The notes under the pieces are model-generated. The model did not search any database, was not told where the DNA came from, and worked only from the letters and a program-made list of their open reading frames with translations. Position numbers and translations under genes: made by a program. A stretch of 24,071 nucleotides of DNA from a virus. Location of the stretch: IMG/VR virus record IMGVR_UViG_3300021379_001542, positions 1 to 24,071 of that record. One strand, given 5' to 3'. This document shows positions 1-10,000 of this stretch, in pieces (the stretch's first letter is position 1; every line of letters begins with the position of its first letter).

Positions 1-1
1 T

Positions 2-2281
2 ACACCAGGTCCGTTTGAAAAAAGACAAAATGCTCCAACTTATCAACACGGCAAAGACGAAATAGAATTTTATAAAGCACGTCTTGGCGGACATAGCATT
101 GTTATGGACGACGGTGATGATAAATTTTTACGTAAGGGTCATCCTGAATCTACACCTTTTGAATATGCAGATATTGAAAACACTGAAGATACAGGTGACG
201 TCACTAGACCTGCAAATGAATTGTTTAGAATTAGAACACGCACTGGTCATCAAATACTTTTACATAATACAGAAGATCTAATCTATATCAGCAACAGCAA
301 AGGAACTAGCTGGATAGAAATGTCAAGCAATGGTAAAATTGATGTATATGCTCAAGACAGTGTTAGTATTCACAGTGAAAATGATTTAAACTTTACAGCT
401 GATAGAGACATTAATTTAACTGCAAATGAAAACATGAATATCAGTGCAGGTAAAGATATTGCAATTGATGCTGGTGGTAGTATTGGTGCCTCAGCTCAAC
501 AAGAAGCAGCAGTAAATGCTGGAGCAAATATTAGTTTAACAGGACAAGACGGTATAGGTCTTTACGGTAATGATAACATCAGTTTGACCAGTAAGGGTGC
601 TTTAAATATAATAAGCCAACAACATTTAGCAATTGGTAGTGCAGAAAGCGTTGGCATTGAAGGTTGCGAGTTTGTAAAAATTACTACTGACGGTGATTAT
701 CACATGAAAGCACTAGGTAGCAGTTATCATCAAGTAGATGGTCAAAATCATTTTAGTAGCGAACTGCAAACATATATAACTTCTGCAAATACATTAGAAC
801 TTTACATCACAGGTGCAACTAAATTATATTCACAAGCATTGATGAGTTTACAAGCAGATGGCGCCAACATTCAAACAACTGCTACTGAAATACATTTGAA
901 TAGTAGTAGTTATCCTGCTGACACTGCTATAGAATCTCGTGAAGCTACATTGCCACCTGCTCCTAATCCGTTTTTGCCAAATGCACCTGTAAGGGCAGCA
1001 GTTGCAGCACGGGTGCCTGAGCATGAACCGTGGCCACAGCATGAAAACTTAAATCCAGCAGCTTACACAGTAGAAAAAACTAGAGCAGGAACACAACAAG
1101 TTAACAGCCATTTAAGTTCTACATTACCTGATACTTTTGCAGCTATTGGCGCTGGTACAACCGCACCTGTATCTAGTGCAGAAAAAGACGATGACATTAA
1201 TAAAAAATCAAACAGAGATGCTGCTGCATTTGAAAATGCAAGTGCTGGACAATATGCAGTTGTTTCTGTAGGCACAGAAGATCTTGGCAATCCTGAAAAA
1301 GCAAAAATTAACATTAGAAAAATTGTTGTTGATTTAAAAGCATTAGGATACAAAGTTGTCATTGTTTCTCCAAATATTAATCCACCGTTTGGCCATCCTA
1401 TTGAAAATGACTTGAAAACACTTGCAAGGGCTGTAAATGATGCAGCACTAGAAAACGGTGCTATAGTTGAAAATCCAGTGTATGATCAAATTGATCCAAC
1501 ATTGATTACACCTGATGCTGCTCAAGAAATAGCAGACAAATATAGAGCAAGTTCAAAGTATTTTGGCAGTTCCACAGTAAGTTCTACTATTGCTTCAGCA
1601 GCAGGTGGTTCTGCTGAATTAGCAGGTGGTACACAAGCAGTAGTTGAAAAAACAACAGATGTAGCAGTAGCACAACTGCAACAAGATTATCCGCCAGCAG
1701 GAACAGAAGGAACAAAATACGGTTGTGACGGTCCTAGTGACGGACCTTTGTCTGCTGCTCCAGCAGGAACAATAAACGGATTTACCGAAGCAGAAACAGT
1801 TGCTTATCTTAATGCTATTGGCTTTAGAGAAAGCGGATTACGCTATAATTGTGTAAACACTATTGGCTTTGCAGGAAAGTATCAGTTTGGTGGATATGCA
1901 TTAAAAGAAGGCGGTTATATTAGAAAGAGTGTCAAAGGCGGCAGTCCTAAATTAAGACTTAATCCAGATAATTGGACTGGAAAAGATGGTGTCAATAATG
2001 TTGACGATTGGTTAGCAAACAAAAGCGATTGTCAAGAAAAAGCTATGATACTTTATACCAATGCAAATATTAGATATCTAAAAGCTAATGGCAGCATCAG
2101 AGAAGGCGACAGTAAACAGTTAATTGCCGGATTGTTAATGGGTGCGCATTTGAAAGGTCCTAATGATGTGAAAAAATGGCGCAACGAAACTGCTGTAGGA
2201 ACAGATGCTTACGGAACTACCATTGACGAATATATCCAATTAGGACAAGCCACAGTTCCAAACAAAGGAGTATATGTATAA
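2..2281 (+). CDS. gp5: gp5/VgrG-like baseplate hub spike with C-terminal lytic domain (5'-truncated)
   Basis: The frame is open from base 2, so the gene begins before the window; the ATG at 104 is internal (34 codons lie upstream in frame). At least 759 residues are visible. In order: the end of an OB-fold/VgrG-type region (about residues 1-110, with GHSIVMDDGDD and TRTGHQILLHNTED signatures); short beta repeats (about 112-302; e.g. INLTANENMNISAGKDI) typical of the gp5C/VgrG beta-helix needle; an Ala/Pro-rich linker; an alpha/beta region resembling an SGNH hydrolase (about 417-520); and a C-terminal lysozyme/lytic-transglycosylase-like domain (about 593-753) with FRESG (candidate catalytic Glu610) and a GKYQFGGYA motif. 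In T4 gp5 the lysozyme domain precedes the needle, whereas here enzyme-like domains follow it. Expected role: trimeric central spike that pierces the outer membrane and cuts peptidoglycan. The stop overlaps the next ATG by 1 nt. Confidence 0.85.
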   Translation, partial: TPGPFEKRQNAPTYQHGKDEIEFYKARLGGHSIVMDDGDDKFLRKGHPESTPFEYADIENTEDTGDVTRPANELFRIRTRTGHQILLHNTEDLIYISNSKGTSWIEMSSNGKIDVYAQDSVSIHSENDLNFTADRDINLTANENMNISAGKDIAIDAGGSIGASAQQEAAVNAGANISLTGQDGIGLYGNDNISLTSKGALNIISQQHLAIGSAESVGIEGCEFVKITTDGDYHMKALGSSYHQVDGQNHFSSELQTYITSANTLELYITGATKLYSQALMSLQADGANIQTTATEIHLNSSSYPADTAIESREATLPPAPNPFLPNAPVRAAVAARVPEHEPWPQHENLNPAAYTVEKTRAGTQQVNSHLSSTLPDTFAAIGAGTTAPVSSAEKDDDINKKSNRDAAAFENASAGQYAVVSVGTEDLGNPEKAKINIRKIVVDLKALGYKVVIVSPNINPPFGHPIENDLKTLARAVNDAALENGAIVENPVYDQIDPTLITPDAAQEIADKYRASSKYFGSSTVSSTIASAAGGSAELAGGTQAVVEKTTDVAVAQLQQDYPPAGTEGTKYGCDGPSDGPLSAAPAGTINGFTEAETVAYLNAIGFRESGLRYNCVNTIGFAGKYQFGGYALKEGGYIRKSVKGGSPKLRLNPDNWTGKDGVNNVDDWLANKSDCQEKAMILYTNANIRYLKANGSIREGDSKQLIAGLLMGAHLKGPNDVKKWRNETAVGTDAYGTTIDEYIQLGQATVPNKGVYV
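335..910 (+). other. Beta-helix needle region of the gp5-like spike
   Basis: Within the spike gene this stretch encodes a run of short beta repeats in which alternating hydrophobic residues are separated by Gly/Asn/Asp turns (VYAQDSVSIHSENDLNF, INLTANENMNISAGKDI, ANISLTGQDGIGLYGND). This is the pattern of the intertwined triple-stranded beta-helix of T4 gp5C and VgrG. The repeat loosens after about nt 680, where Gln/His/Tyr-rich sequence appears, and ends before a Pro-rich linker near nt 940. This is a domain call within the CDS, not a separate gene. Confidence 0.75.
1778..2262 (+). other. C-terminal lysozyme/transglycosylase-like domain of the spike
   Basis: The domain begins with a helix (TEAETVAYLNAIGFRESGLR) in which Glu610 sits in a 'RESG' context typical of goose-type lysozyme and soluble lytic transglycosylase folds. 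A GFAGKYQFGGYAL segment follows, like the 'G-x-YQF' strand of that fold, and then helices with NADIRYLKANGS-type and GLLMGAHLKGP-type sequences. It most likely cuts glycan strands during injection. The family assignment rests on motif recognition only. Confidence 0.65.
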
Positions 2282-3084
2282 TGTGTCAAATAGTTGTACC
2301 AGGCAATCCAGTTCCGTCTCCGTCTAGAGCACTAGAAGCTGGCGAAATTGACAGGTATTTTCTACCTTTTGATGATAATACACAACGTAGTGTATTTCAA
2401 GCACCAGATGCTCTTACAGGAGTAGGAGATTTTGATCCTAATATTGGCGGCAATTATCAGCCTGTAAAACCTCCAGAAAATCCACCACCTGCTGGCACGC
2501 CATATGCAAGTTTATCGCAAATATTAGAAGCATTTCCTAACCAAGATTGGAGAGAAAGAGGAAATCCTCCTAATCCAAATATTGCTGAAGCATGGGAAGT
2601 TTCAGGCGGCGGCAGAATGCAAGTTGATGGACCAAAAACAAATCCATGGTGTGCAGCATTTGTGACCTGGGTATTATGGAAATGTGGATTAGAACACATT
2701 GTTCCTGGTATGGGTAGCCAAAGTTATTTACGATATGGAAAATCAGTAGATTGGCGAGATTTTACAAAAATTAGAAAATACGATTTGGTTGTACTGACAC
2801 GTAAAGAAGAATCACGTTATGGACATGTTGGGTTTGTGCATAGTATTGATCCTGCTGCAAACAAAATTAGAATGTTTGGAGGCAATCAAAGCAATGGTAA
2901 AAATCCATTATCAAATTTTAAAATTGTAAATAGAGAAACCACAGGATTATACTTAAATCAAATTAGAAGAAATTGGGAAATTCCAGCTGGGTTTGATATA
3001 CCTCTAATAACAATACAGCCAGAACAAAATACAAGCGGGCCACCGTCTAGTGATACTGGTGTGTACGAAACAAGCACAAGATAG
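2281..3084 (+). CDS. CHAP/NlpC-P60-like cysteine peptidase (TIGR02594-like), tail-associated
   Basis: 267 residues. The ATG shares its A with the upstream TAA stop and is preceded by AGGAG at 2266-2270, so translation is probably coupled to the spike gene. The N-terminal ~75 residues are Pro-rich with no recognised fold. The C-terminal part carries a papain-like endopeptidase signature: NPWCAAFVTWVLWKCGL (candidate nucleophile Cys124), YGHVGFV (candidate His182) and FGGNQSN (199-205), in the order and spacing of CHAP/TIGR02594 proteins. No signal peptide or membrane segment is visible, which suits a virion-associated rather than a secreted enzyme. Expected role: cleaving peptide cross-links in peptidoglycan, complementing the glycan-cutting domain encoded just upstream. 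It could instead act as a structural hub protein with a degenerate enzyme fold, but the Cys/His pair is intact. Confidence 0.8.
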   Translation: MCQIVVPGNPVPSPSRALEAGEIDRYFLPFDDNTQRSVFQAPDALTGVGDFDPNIGGNYQPVKPPENPPPAGTPYASLSQILEAFPNQDWRERGNPPNPNIAEAWEVSGGGRMQVDGPKTNPWCAAFVTWVLWKCGLEHIVPGMGSQSYLRYGKSVDWRDFTKIRKYDLVVLTRKEESRYGHVGFVHSIDPAANKIRMFGGNQSNGKNPLSNFKIVNRETTGLYLNQIRRNWEIPAGFDIPLITIQPEQNTSGPPSSDTGVYETSTR

Positions 3085-3096
3085 GTTAAATACATT

Positions 3097-3537
3097 ATGA
3101 GCACGTTAGAAAAGAATCTGTATAAGAATTTAAAAATTAAAACACCTAAGTCTAGTAATAATGTTTTGGTTGACAAAAGTTATAAAGGACTTAGCACAGT
3201 TTCTGCTAACGAAAAAACATTTCAACTACGCAATTTAGATTTAATTAAACAAGATATATTGAATCACTTTCATATTCGAATAGGTGAACGTTTAGAAAAT
3301 CCAAGATTTGGTTGTATAATTTGGGATGTTTTATTTGAACCACTCACTGAACCAGTAAAACGTGCAGTGTTAGATAATGTGACACAAATACTTAATTACG
3401 ATCCAAGAGTGCAAGCAGAAAATATCATTGTAGATGCGTACGAATCGGGTATAGAAGTATATGCAGATTTAACCTATTTAGACTACAATATCAGTGAACG
3501 CTTAACACTGCGTTTTGATAATGAAAATCAACTTTAG
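3097..3537 (+). CDS. gp25: Baseplate wedge protein gp25
   Basis: 146 residues (T4 gp25 has 132). Residues about 48-141 match the GPW/gp25 family. The segment RLENPRFGCIIWDVLFEPLT aligns with the conserved 'RP(F)DPEFGC...LFE..TPLT' segment of T4 gp25. The family's EPR core motif appears as YDPR (residues 101-104) in an LNYDPRVQAENI context. gp25 forms the inner core of the baseplate wedge with gp6 and is structurally related to the sheath-initiating baseplate proteins of contractile injection systems. The start follows the previous stop by 12 nt and has only a weak AGG (3083-3085) upstream, so initiation may depend on re-initiation by ribosomes from the previous gene. It is followed by a 57-nt gap holding a late promoter and then the gp6-like gene, an adjacency common in T4-like marine phages. 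Confidence 0.93.
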   Translation: MSTLEKNLYKNLKIKTPKSSNNVLVDKSYKGLSTVSANEKTFQLRNLDLIKQDILNHFHIRIGERLENPRFGCIIWDVLFEPLTEPVKRAVLDNVTQILNYDPRVQAENIIVDAYESGIEVYADLTYLDYNISERLTLRFDNENQL

Positions 3538-3563
3538 TTTTAATGTACGCAGTTTATAAATCT

Positions 3564-3571
3564 CATAAATA
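3564..3571 (+). promoter_or_regulatory. T4-type late promoter box (CATAAATA)
   Basis: CATAAATA lies in the 57-nt gap before the gp6-like gene. It matches the NATAAATA late consensus reported for marine T4-like phages and differs from T4's TATAAATA in the first base only. With a start site about 6 nt downstream, the transcript would begin just before the AAGGA ribosome site (3583-3587), which lies 7 nt before the ATG at 3595. A related TATAAATC box sits at 3555-3562, just upstream. Confidence 0.75.
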
Positions 3572-3594
3572 TTACATTAGCTAAGGAAAAAGAC

Positions 3595-6500
3595 ATGTCA
3601 TCTACAGATAGGCAAAACCGACTATTATTAGCCGAAGATTGGCAAAAAATTTATCAAAGTTTCAAATATGCAGACTTCAAAAGTTATGATTTTGACAATC
3701 TGCGTAGAACAATGATCAATTACATCAGACAAAATTATCCAGAAGATTTTAACGATTATATTGAAAGTTCTGAATACCTATCTTTGATTGACCTAATTGC
3801 GTTCCTTGGCCAAAATATTAGTTTTAGGGTTGATCTAAATGCTAGAGAAAATTTTATTGAATTAGCAGAGCGCAGAGAAAGTGTTTTAAGACTAGCAAGA
3901 CTTATCAGTTATAATGTCACAAGGAATCAAGCAGCAAACGGATTGCTTAAAATAGACAGTGTGACAACAACAGAAAATATCGTTGATACAACAGGATCCA
4001 ACATTTCCGGCAAGTCTGTAAAATGGAATGATCAAACAAATAGTAATTGGTATGAACAATTTATTAAAATTATGAATGCTGCAATGCTTAATCAAAATCA
4101 GTTTGGCTCTCCTCGTAAGTCTGATATTGTAAACGGTATTCCAACAGAAAAATACAAACTTAACAATTTACAATCTGCATTTCCTATTTTTAGTTTTAAC
4201 AAAGTTATCAATGGTACAAATTTAGATTTTGAAGTTGTTGGCGCAGATATCGACGATGGCGAAATAATTGAAGAAGCACCATTAACAGGAAACAAATTTA
4301 GTTTACTATACAGAGACAACGGACAAGGCGCTGGCAGCTCAAACACCGGATTTTTCTTACATTTTAGACAAGGAACATTACAAAGAGGAGACTTTTCTGT
4401 AAGTTTACCTACACCTAATCAAAATGTAGAAATAGACGCAACAAACGTTAACAACACTGACGTATGGTTATATAGTTTGAATGCACAAGGAGTTGAAGAA
4501 ACACCTTGGACAAAGGTAGATGCTGTAGAAGGCAACAATGTAATTTATAACAGTGTTGCAAAAAATATCAAAGATATTTTCAGTGTTCTTACTAGAACAA
4601 ATGATAGAATTAGTTTAATTTTTAGTGACGGTGTTTTTGGTAATTTACCTAAAGGTGATTTTAGGGCTTACTATCGAACAAGTGCAAATTTAGACTACAC
4701 TATTTTTGCCAATAACATTCAAAATATTAAAGTTAGCATACCTTATACTTCAAATATCGGTCGTAATGAAACTTTGTCTATTGTTTGTAGTTTAAAGCAA
4801 GCAGTCACAAACGGCGCAAGCACAGAATCCACAGACAGTATTCGTGATAATGCACCTAGCACATATTATACACAAAACAGACTTATCACAGGAGAAGACT
4901 ATAACTTAGGTCCATTGGGTGTAAGTCAAGATATTATCAAAGCAAAAGCAATTAATAGAACAAGTAGTGGTATCAACAGGTATTACGATTTAAGAGACAG
5001 CACAGGAAAATACAGCACTACAAATATGTTTGGAACAGATGGTGTTATTTACAAAGATTATCAAACAGAAAAAACAAATTTTAGTTTTATAACAAAAACT
5101 GATATTGAAGGGGTTATTAACAATACTGTTTCTAATTTACTAGAAGATGCAAACTTAAGAAATTATTATTACGATAAATTTACAGATCAAGAATATAGCG
5201 ATTTAAATGTAGTTTGGCAGCAAACAACTAAAGATACAAACAGAAGCACTGGCTTTATTGTTGATAGCAGCAATGCCTTTGATACATCTGCTTTCAAATA
5301 CACAGTTTCTAGTTTTACTGAGGGTGTGTTTAGATACTTAGAACCAGGTGCATTGGTAAAATTTGTAGCACCATCAGGACAGCATTTTATGCCAGATGGC
5401 ACCTTGATGGCAGGAGCAGCAGATCATGCTGGATCCAGTGATTACAAATGGGTAAAAGTAGTTGCTGTGAATAACGGCGGCAATGAACTATCGGAATCGG
5501 GTCTTGGTGGTATTACATTTAATGATATTATTCCTACAGGCGCTGTTTTAGATAGAATTAAACCAAAGTTTGTTAGAGACTTGGTAGATGATGTAAAAAG
5601 TGTTTTAGTTGACCAGATATTTGCTTATAGAACTATTGCGCTGAGATATGATACAAATGCAAGACGTTGGGCAGTTGTGACACAAGAAAATGTAAACACA
5701 ACACAGGAATGGAGCAGTGGTTTAACTGGTGATATCACACAGCAAAATTTAGATAGAAGTTGGCTTGTATTATTTGAAACAAACGGTGTTGAATACACAA
5801 TCACATCTAGAACACTGCGTTATGTTTTTGAAAGTGACAAAGAAGTTAGATTCTTTTATGATTCTACTAAAAAGATTTACGATAGTAGAACAGGCGATAT
5901 TGTAAGAGATAAAATTAGTGTTTTAAATATCAATAAAAATCTAAACAGTACAGGTCAATTAACACCTTTTACAGTTGACTATGACTGGGCTGTAAGTGCT
6001 GAATATAGAGATGGCATAGGATATGTAAACAGTAAAAAGGTCGAAGTTGTATTTTTTGATAACGACGACGACGGTGTAGTTGATAATCCGCAAATATTTG
6101 AAGATATTACTGCTAACAACGATTCGTCACAATCAGCATATGTTTTTGTAAAAAAATCTACAAACGATAATGAGTTTTATTATTATGTAGATGCAGACGC
6201 AGAAAATATTAAAGTAGTCACAAGTGAAGTAGAAGCTACGGTCACTACACCAGGTGATCCTATTTTTTATGTTTCTTCTACAAATGTTTTTTATAAAATT
6301 AACAGCACAGCAAGAACACGAGAATTAATTTTTAATTACAAAGGCTATTTAGGTCGAGCAGGTCTTAAATTCCAATATCTACATGCAAGCGACGAAAATA
6401 ACAGAATTGACCCAAGTAGTAGCAATATTATGGATACATATTTGTTAACAAAACAGTATGATACAAGCTATAGACAATATCTAGCTGGAGCAGTTGATTC

Positions 6501-7080
6501 AGAACCGTTGCCGTTAAGTAGCGATCAGTTATTTAGAGCATACGGCGGTGAAATTAACAAAATCAAAAGCATTAGTGATGAAATTGTTTATCATCCGGTT
6601 AAATTTAAAGTATTGTTTGGATCAAAAGCAAACCCAAATTTGCAAGCAACTTTAAAAGTAGTAAAAAATACAGATAGAGTTGTAAATGATCAAGATGTAA
6701 AAAGTAAAATCATTGAAGCAATTGAAGAATTTTTTGCACTAGAAAATTGGAACTTTGGTGAAACATTTTATTGGAGTGAATTGAGTGCATATATTATGAA
6801 GTCTTTAGCACCAGATTTGAATAGTATCGTTTTAGTACCAAACAGTGCAACAGATTCGTTTGGAAGTTTATTTGAAGTCAAGTCTGAAAATGATGAAATT
6901 TTTATAAGCGGTGCAACAGTAGATAATGTTGAAATAATTACAGCAATTACAGCAGAACGTTTAAGAGCCAGTGGCGCAATTGTGACGTCTATTAATGATG
7001 CAAGTCAATCAGTTTCTAGCGCAGCAGAAACAATTGTCACTACTCCTAGTAGTTCTAACAGCGGAGGAAGTACTTACTAA
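3595..7080 (+). CDS. gp6: gp6-like baseplate wedge protein (baseplate J-like), enlarged
   Basis: 1161 residues, against about 660 for T4 gp6. The N-terminal ~120 residues fit the gp6 pattern: SYDFDNLRRTMINYIRQNYP followed by ESSEYLSLIDLIAFLGQNIS and ENFIELAERRESVLRLARLI, a helical segment conserved in wedge proteins. A baseplate-J-like segment occurs near residues 428-455 (LITGEDYNLGPLGVSQDIIKA, with the GEDY turn at 433-436). The C-terminal part (about 1000-1100) has KFKVLFGSKANPNLQ and IEEFFALENWNFGETFYWSE, the usual C-terminal wedge-dimer region. The extra ~500 residues lie mostly between these conserved parts (about 500-990) and include an EF-hand-like loop (residues 822-833, DNDDDGVVDNPQ). 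gp6 dimers link neighbouring wedges around the hub. The start is supported by the late promoter and AAGGA 7 nt upstream. The stop overlaps the next ATG by 1 nt. Confidence 0.88.
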   Translation: MSSTDRQNRLLLAEDWQKIYQSFKYADFKSYDFDNLRRTMINYIRQNYPEDFNDYIESSEYLSLIDLIAFLGQNISFRVDLNARENFIELAERRESVLRLARLISYNVTRNQAANGLLKIDSVTTTENIVDTTGSNISGKSVKWNDQTNSNWYEQFIKIMNAAMLNQNQFGSPRKSDIVNGIPTEKYKLNNLQSAFPIFSFNKVINGTNLDFEVVGADIDDGEIIEEAPLTGNKFSLLYRDNGQGAGSSNTGFFLHFRQGTLQRGDFSVSLPTPNQNVEIDATNVNNTDVWLYSLNAQGVEETPWTKVDAVEGNNVIYNSVAKNIKDIFSVLTRTNDRISLIFSDGVFGNLPKGDFRAYYRTSANLDYTIFANNIQNIKVSIPYTSNIGRNETLSIVCSLKQAVTNGASTESTDSIRDNAPSTYYTQNRLITGEDYNLGPLGVSQDIIKAKAINRTSSGINRYYDLRDSTGKYSTTNMFGTDGVIYKDYQTEKTNFSFITKTDIEGVINNTVSNLLEDANLRNYYYDKFTDQEYSDLNVVWQQTTKDTNRSTGFIVDSSNAFDTSAFKYTVSSFTEGVFRYLEPGALVKFVAPSGQHFMPDGTLMAGAADHAGSSDYKWVKVVAVNNGGNELSESGLGGITFNDIIPTGAVLDRIKPKFVRDLVDDVKSVLVDQIFAYRTIALRYDTNARRWAVVTQENVNTTQEWSSGLTGDITQQNLDRSWLVLFETNGVEYTITSRTLRYVFESDKEVRFFYDSTKKIYDSRTGDIVRDKISVLNINKNLNSTGQLTPFTVDYDWAVSAEYRDGIGYVNSKKVEVVFFDNDDDGVVDNPQIFEDITANNDSSQSAYVFVKKSTNDNEFYYYVDADAENIKVVTSEVEATVTTPGDPIFYVSSTNVFYKINSTARTRELIFNYKGYLGRAGLKFQYLHASDENNRIDPSSSNIMDTYLLTKQYDTSYRQYLAGAVDSEPLPLSSDQLFRAYGGEINKIKSISDEIVYHPVKFKVLFGSKANPNLQATLKVVKNTDRVVNDQDVKSKIIEAIEEFFALENWNFGETFYWSELSAYIMKSLAPDLNSIVLVPNSATDSFGSLFEVKSENDEIFISGATVDNVEIITAITAERLRASGAIVTSINDASQSVSSAAETIVTTPSSSNSGGSTY

Positions 7081-10000
7081 TGGAAAGTATTGATTACCCA
7101 TTGCCAACTGGTGATTCAGACAGATCAGCTAAAAGTTTATTACCTAGATATTTTAGATCAGATACTAACAGTAAATTTATTCAGTCAACTGTTGATGCAA
7201 TGATTTCTGAAGGGGTAATAGAAAAGTTAGATGCATATGTAGGTAGAAGAAATTCTCCTACAACAAAAGTCACAGATACTTTTTTACCTGATGTATCTAC
7301 CGATAGAGAAAACTATCAGTTTGAATCAAGTATTGTAAGTAAAGACGATTTAGGTAATGTAAATTTTTATGCTTCATATACAGATTTATTAGGAGTTATT
7401 AAATCATATAAAGGCAGTGTAAGTAATCACAGTGTTTTAAATTCTCAAACAAGTTATAGTTGGAATCCACATGTGGATTTTGACAAGTTTACTAACTTTA
7501 GAGAATATTATTGGCTACCGCTTGGTCCGATACCTGTTGCAGTAAGTGGTAATCAGCGAGGTATTACTAGTGTATATAATGTTGAACTAGGACAAGATGA
7601 TCAAGTACAGAGTTATATCTTCTCTCCTGATGGAATAACAAAGAATCCAACTTTGAAATTGTACAAAGGACAAACTTACAAATTTGATATTAACACACCA
7701 GGCGAGCCTATTTCTTTTGTCACAAATATTGCATATCAAGACAACGATCCTTTGCTAGAGGTTGATGCAGAAAACATTAGTACCATTTACAACACAAACA
7801 TCAAAAGATACAAACGAAACGAAGACGGTGCATACATTGAGACAGACGATGTATGGATTGAAAATGGTCGTATCGAATTTACTCCAGATGATTCAGTTCC
7901 AGCACTGTTATATTATGCAAGTAAAAATAATGCAAATATGAATGGATTGCTTAATTTTTATAACATAAACGAAAATTCGCAAATCGATGTTGAAGATGAA
8001 ATCATAGGCAAAAAATCTTATTCATCGCCGATTGGCGGTAATTTATCCAACGGACAGCGCATTTATTTTGTAGGTGACGTGACTCCAGAAAAGTATGCAA
8101 CAGGAAACTATTTTGTTGAAGGTGTTGGTTCATCTATTAGATTAATACCAGAAACTGAATTAGAAATTCCAGTGCCTTTTTCAACAGTTAAAAATGTTCC
8201 ATTTGATGGCGAAGAATTTGGATTTGACGAGTATCCTTATGAAGACGCCGCTGCATTTGTGGCACAAAAAGATTATATCACAATTAACAGAGGTAGTCCA
8301 GATAAAAATCCATGGTCACGATATAACAGGTGGTTCCATAGAGATGTTATTGTAGAAAGTTATAACCAAGCAGGATTGCCTGTAGAAATAGACGAAGAAG
8401 CTAGAGCCAAACGCCCAATCATTGAATATACATCTGGTTTAAAATTGTATAACCATGGTGCTGTTGCAAAAGAAAATGTTGATCTAGTTGATACGTTTAC
8501 AACTGATGTTTTCAGCACAATTGAAGGCAAAGGCGGATATATCATTGATGGTGTTGAAGTCACAGATGGCATGAGATTATTGTTCACAGCTGACAAAGAC
8601 ATACTTGTTGCAGGAAAAATTTATAAAGTAAAATTTATTAATTTTGGTACAGGTGCAACCAAAAATAGACAAATTACCTTGGTTGAAGAATTGGATACTA
8701 ATCCAAACGAAGGCGATACTGTTTTAATTACTTTAGGTGATGTTAATGCTGGAAAAATGTTCCATTATGAAAACAACAAATGGAATGCCGCACAAGAAAA
8801 GACATCTGTAAATCAACAACCTCATTTTGATTTGTTTGATTCAAATGCGTACAGCTATGGCGATAGCAAACAGTATGAAGGTACTAGTTTTACCGGTACA
8901 AAGTTATTTTCTTATGCACAAGGTAGCGGTACAAACGATGTAGAACTTGGATTTCCATTAAAATACGAAAGTATTAACAATTTTGGAGACATTGTTTTTG
9001 ATTTTAATTACCACACTGATAAATTTACCTATCAAGACAGTGTTCAAAATATTGTAGAAAAAAATACTTCAAGCGGTTTCTTTAAAATCTTTAATCAAGA
9101 CGGCAGTTATAAATGGAAAAGCGTTTGGGAACAAACATATTTTAAATCAAGACAACCTGTTATTAGACAATATAATGGACAATTAAATAATTTTCCTGTA
9201 GATGTTTTTGACAACAGTCATTTACTTGATGATCTAGTAGTTAGAGTTTTTGTTAATAACAAAAAGAAGATCGAAGGTGTTGATTATACATTAGATAATA
9301 CAGCAAACTACAAACAGGTAAGATTTTTTAACAACCTAGACAGCGAAAGCATTGTTGTTTTAAAATGCTATAGTTCAGCAAATAAAAATATTAATGGATA
9401 TTATGAAATTCCAAAAAACTTGGAAAGCAATCCGCAAAATGAAAATATTACAACATTCACACTCGGCGAAGTAAACAAACATGTAAACAGTATTGTTGAA
9501 AACTATCATCCAGTAGCACAAGGTAGCATTCCCGGAAATACAAATCTAAGAGATTTAGAAAACATTGCTCAGTACGGAACGCAGTTTATGAAACACAGCG
9601 GGCCTGTAAATCTTGCAGCATACCATTTAGTTGATAAAAATGCGAACATAATTAAATCTATTCAATTTGCTATGAAAGAATACAGTAGATTTAAAAATAG
9701 TTTTTTGTATCAAGCAAACCAAACCGGTTTTCATGGAGATGTCAAAAAGCATGTTGACTTGATAATGAACACTCTTAACAAAGATAAAACGTCAAGCATG
9801 CCGTTTTTTGCAACTGATATGGTTCCAATGAATGCAACCACAGAAACAGTGCATGAGATTGAATACAATGAAACAGCATATTTGCCTACAAGTTTTACAA
9901 ATTATGATTTGCAAACACTCAGCAACAAAGCAGTTTTAGTTTATGTTGATGACGAACAAAAATATCAAGGTGTTGATTATGATTTTGAAAACGGATTTAT

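Noticed and set aside
104-106. ATG at 104 as the start of the spike gene
   Set aside because: The same frame is open back to base 2, and those 34 upstream codons read as a natural continuation of the OB-fold region, so the gene enters from outside the window.
3085-3092. GTTAAATA before gp25 as a third late promoter
   Set aside because: One mismatch to NATAAATA, and it lies only 4 nt before the ATG, so a transcript starting downstream would have no leader or would miss the start codon.
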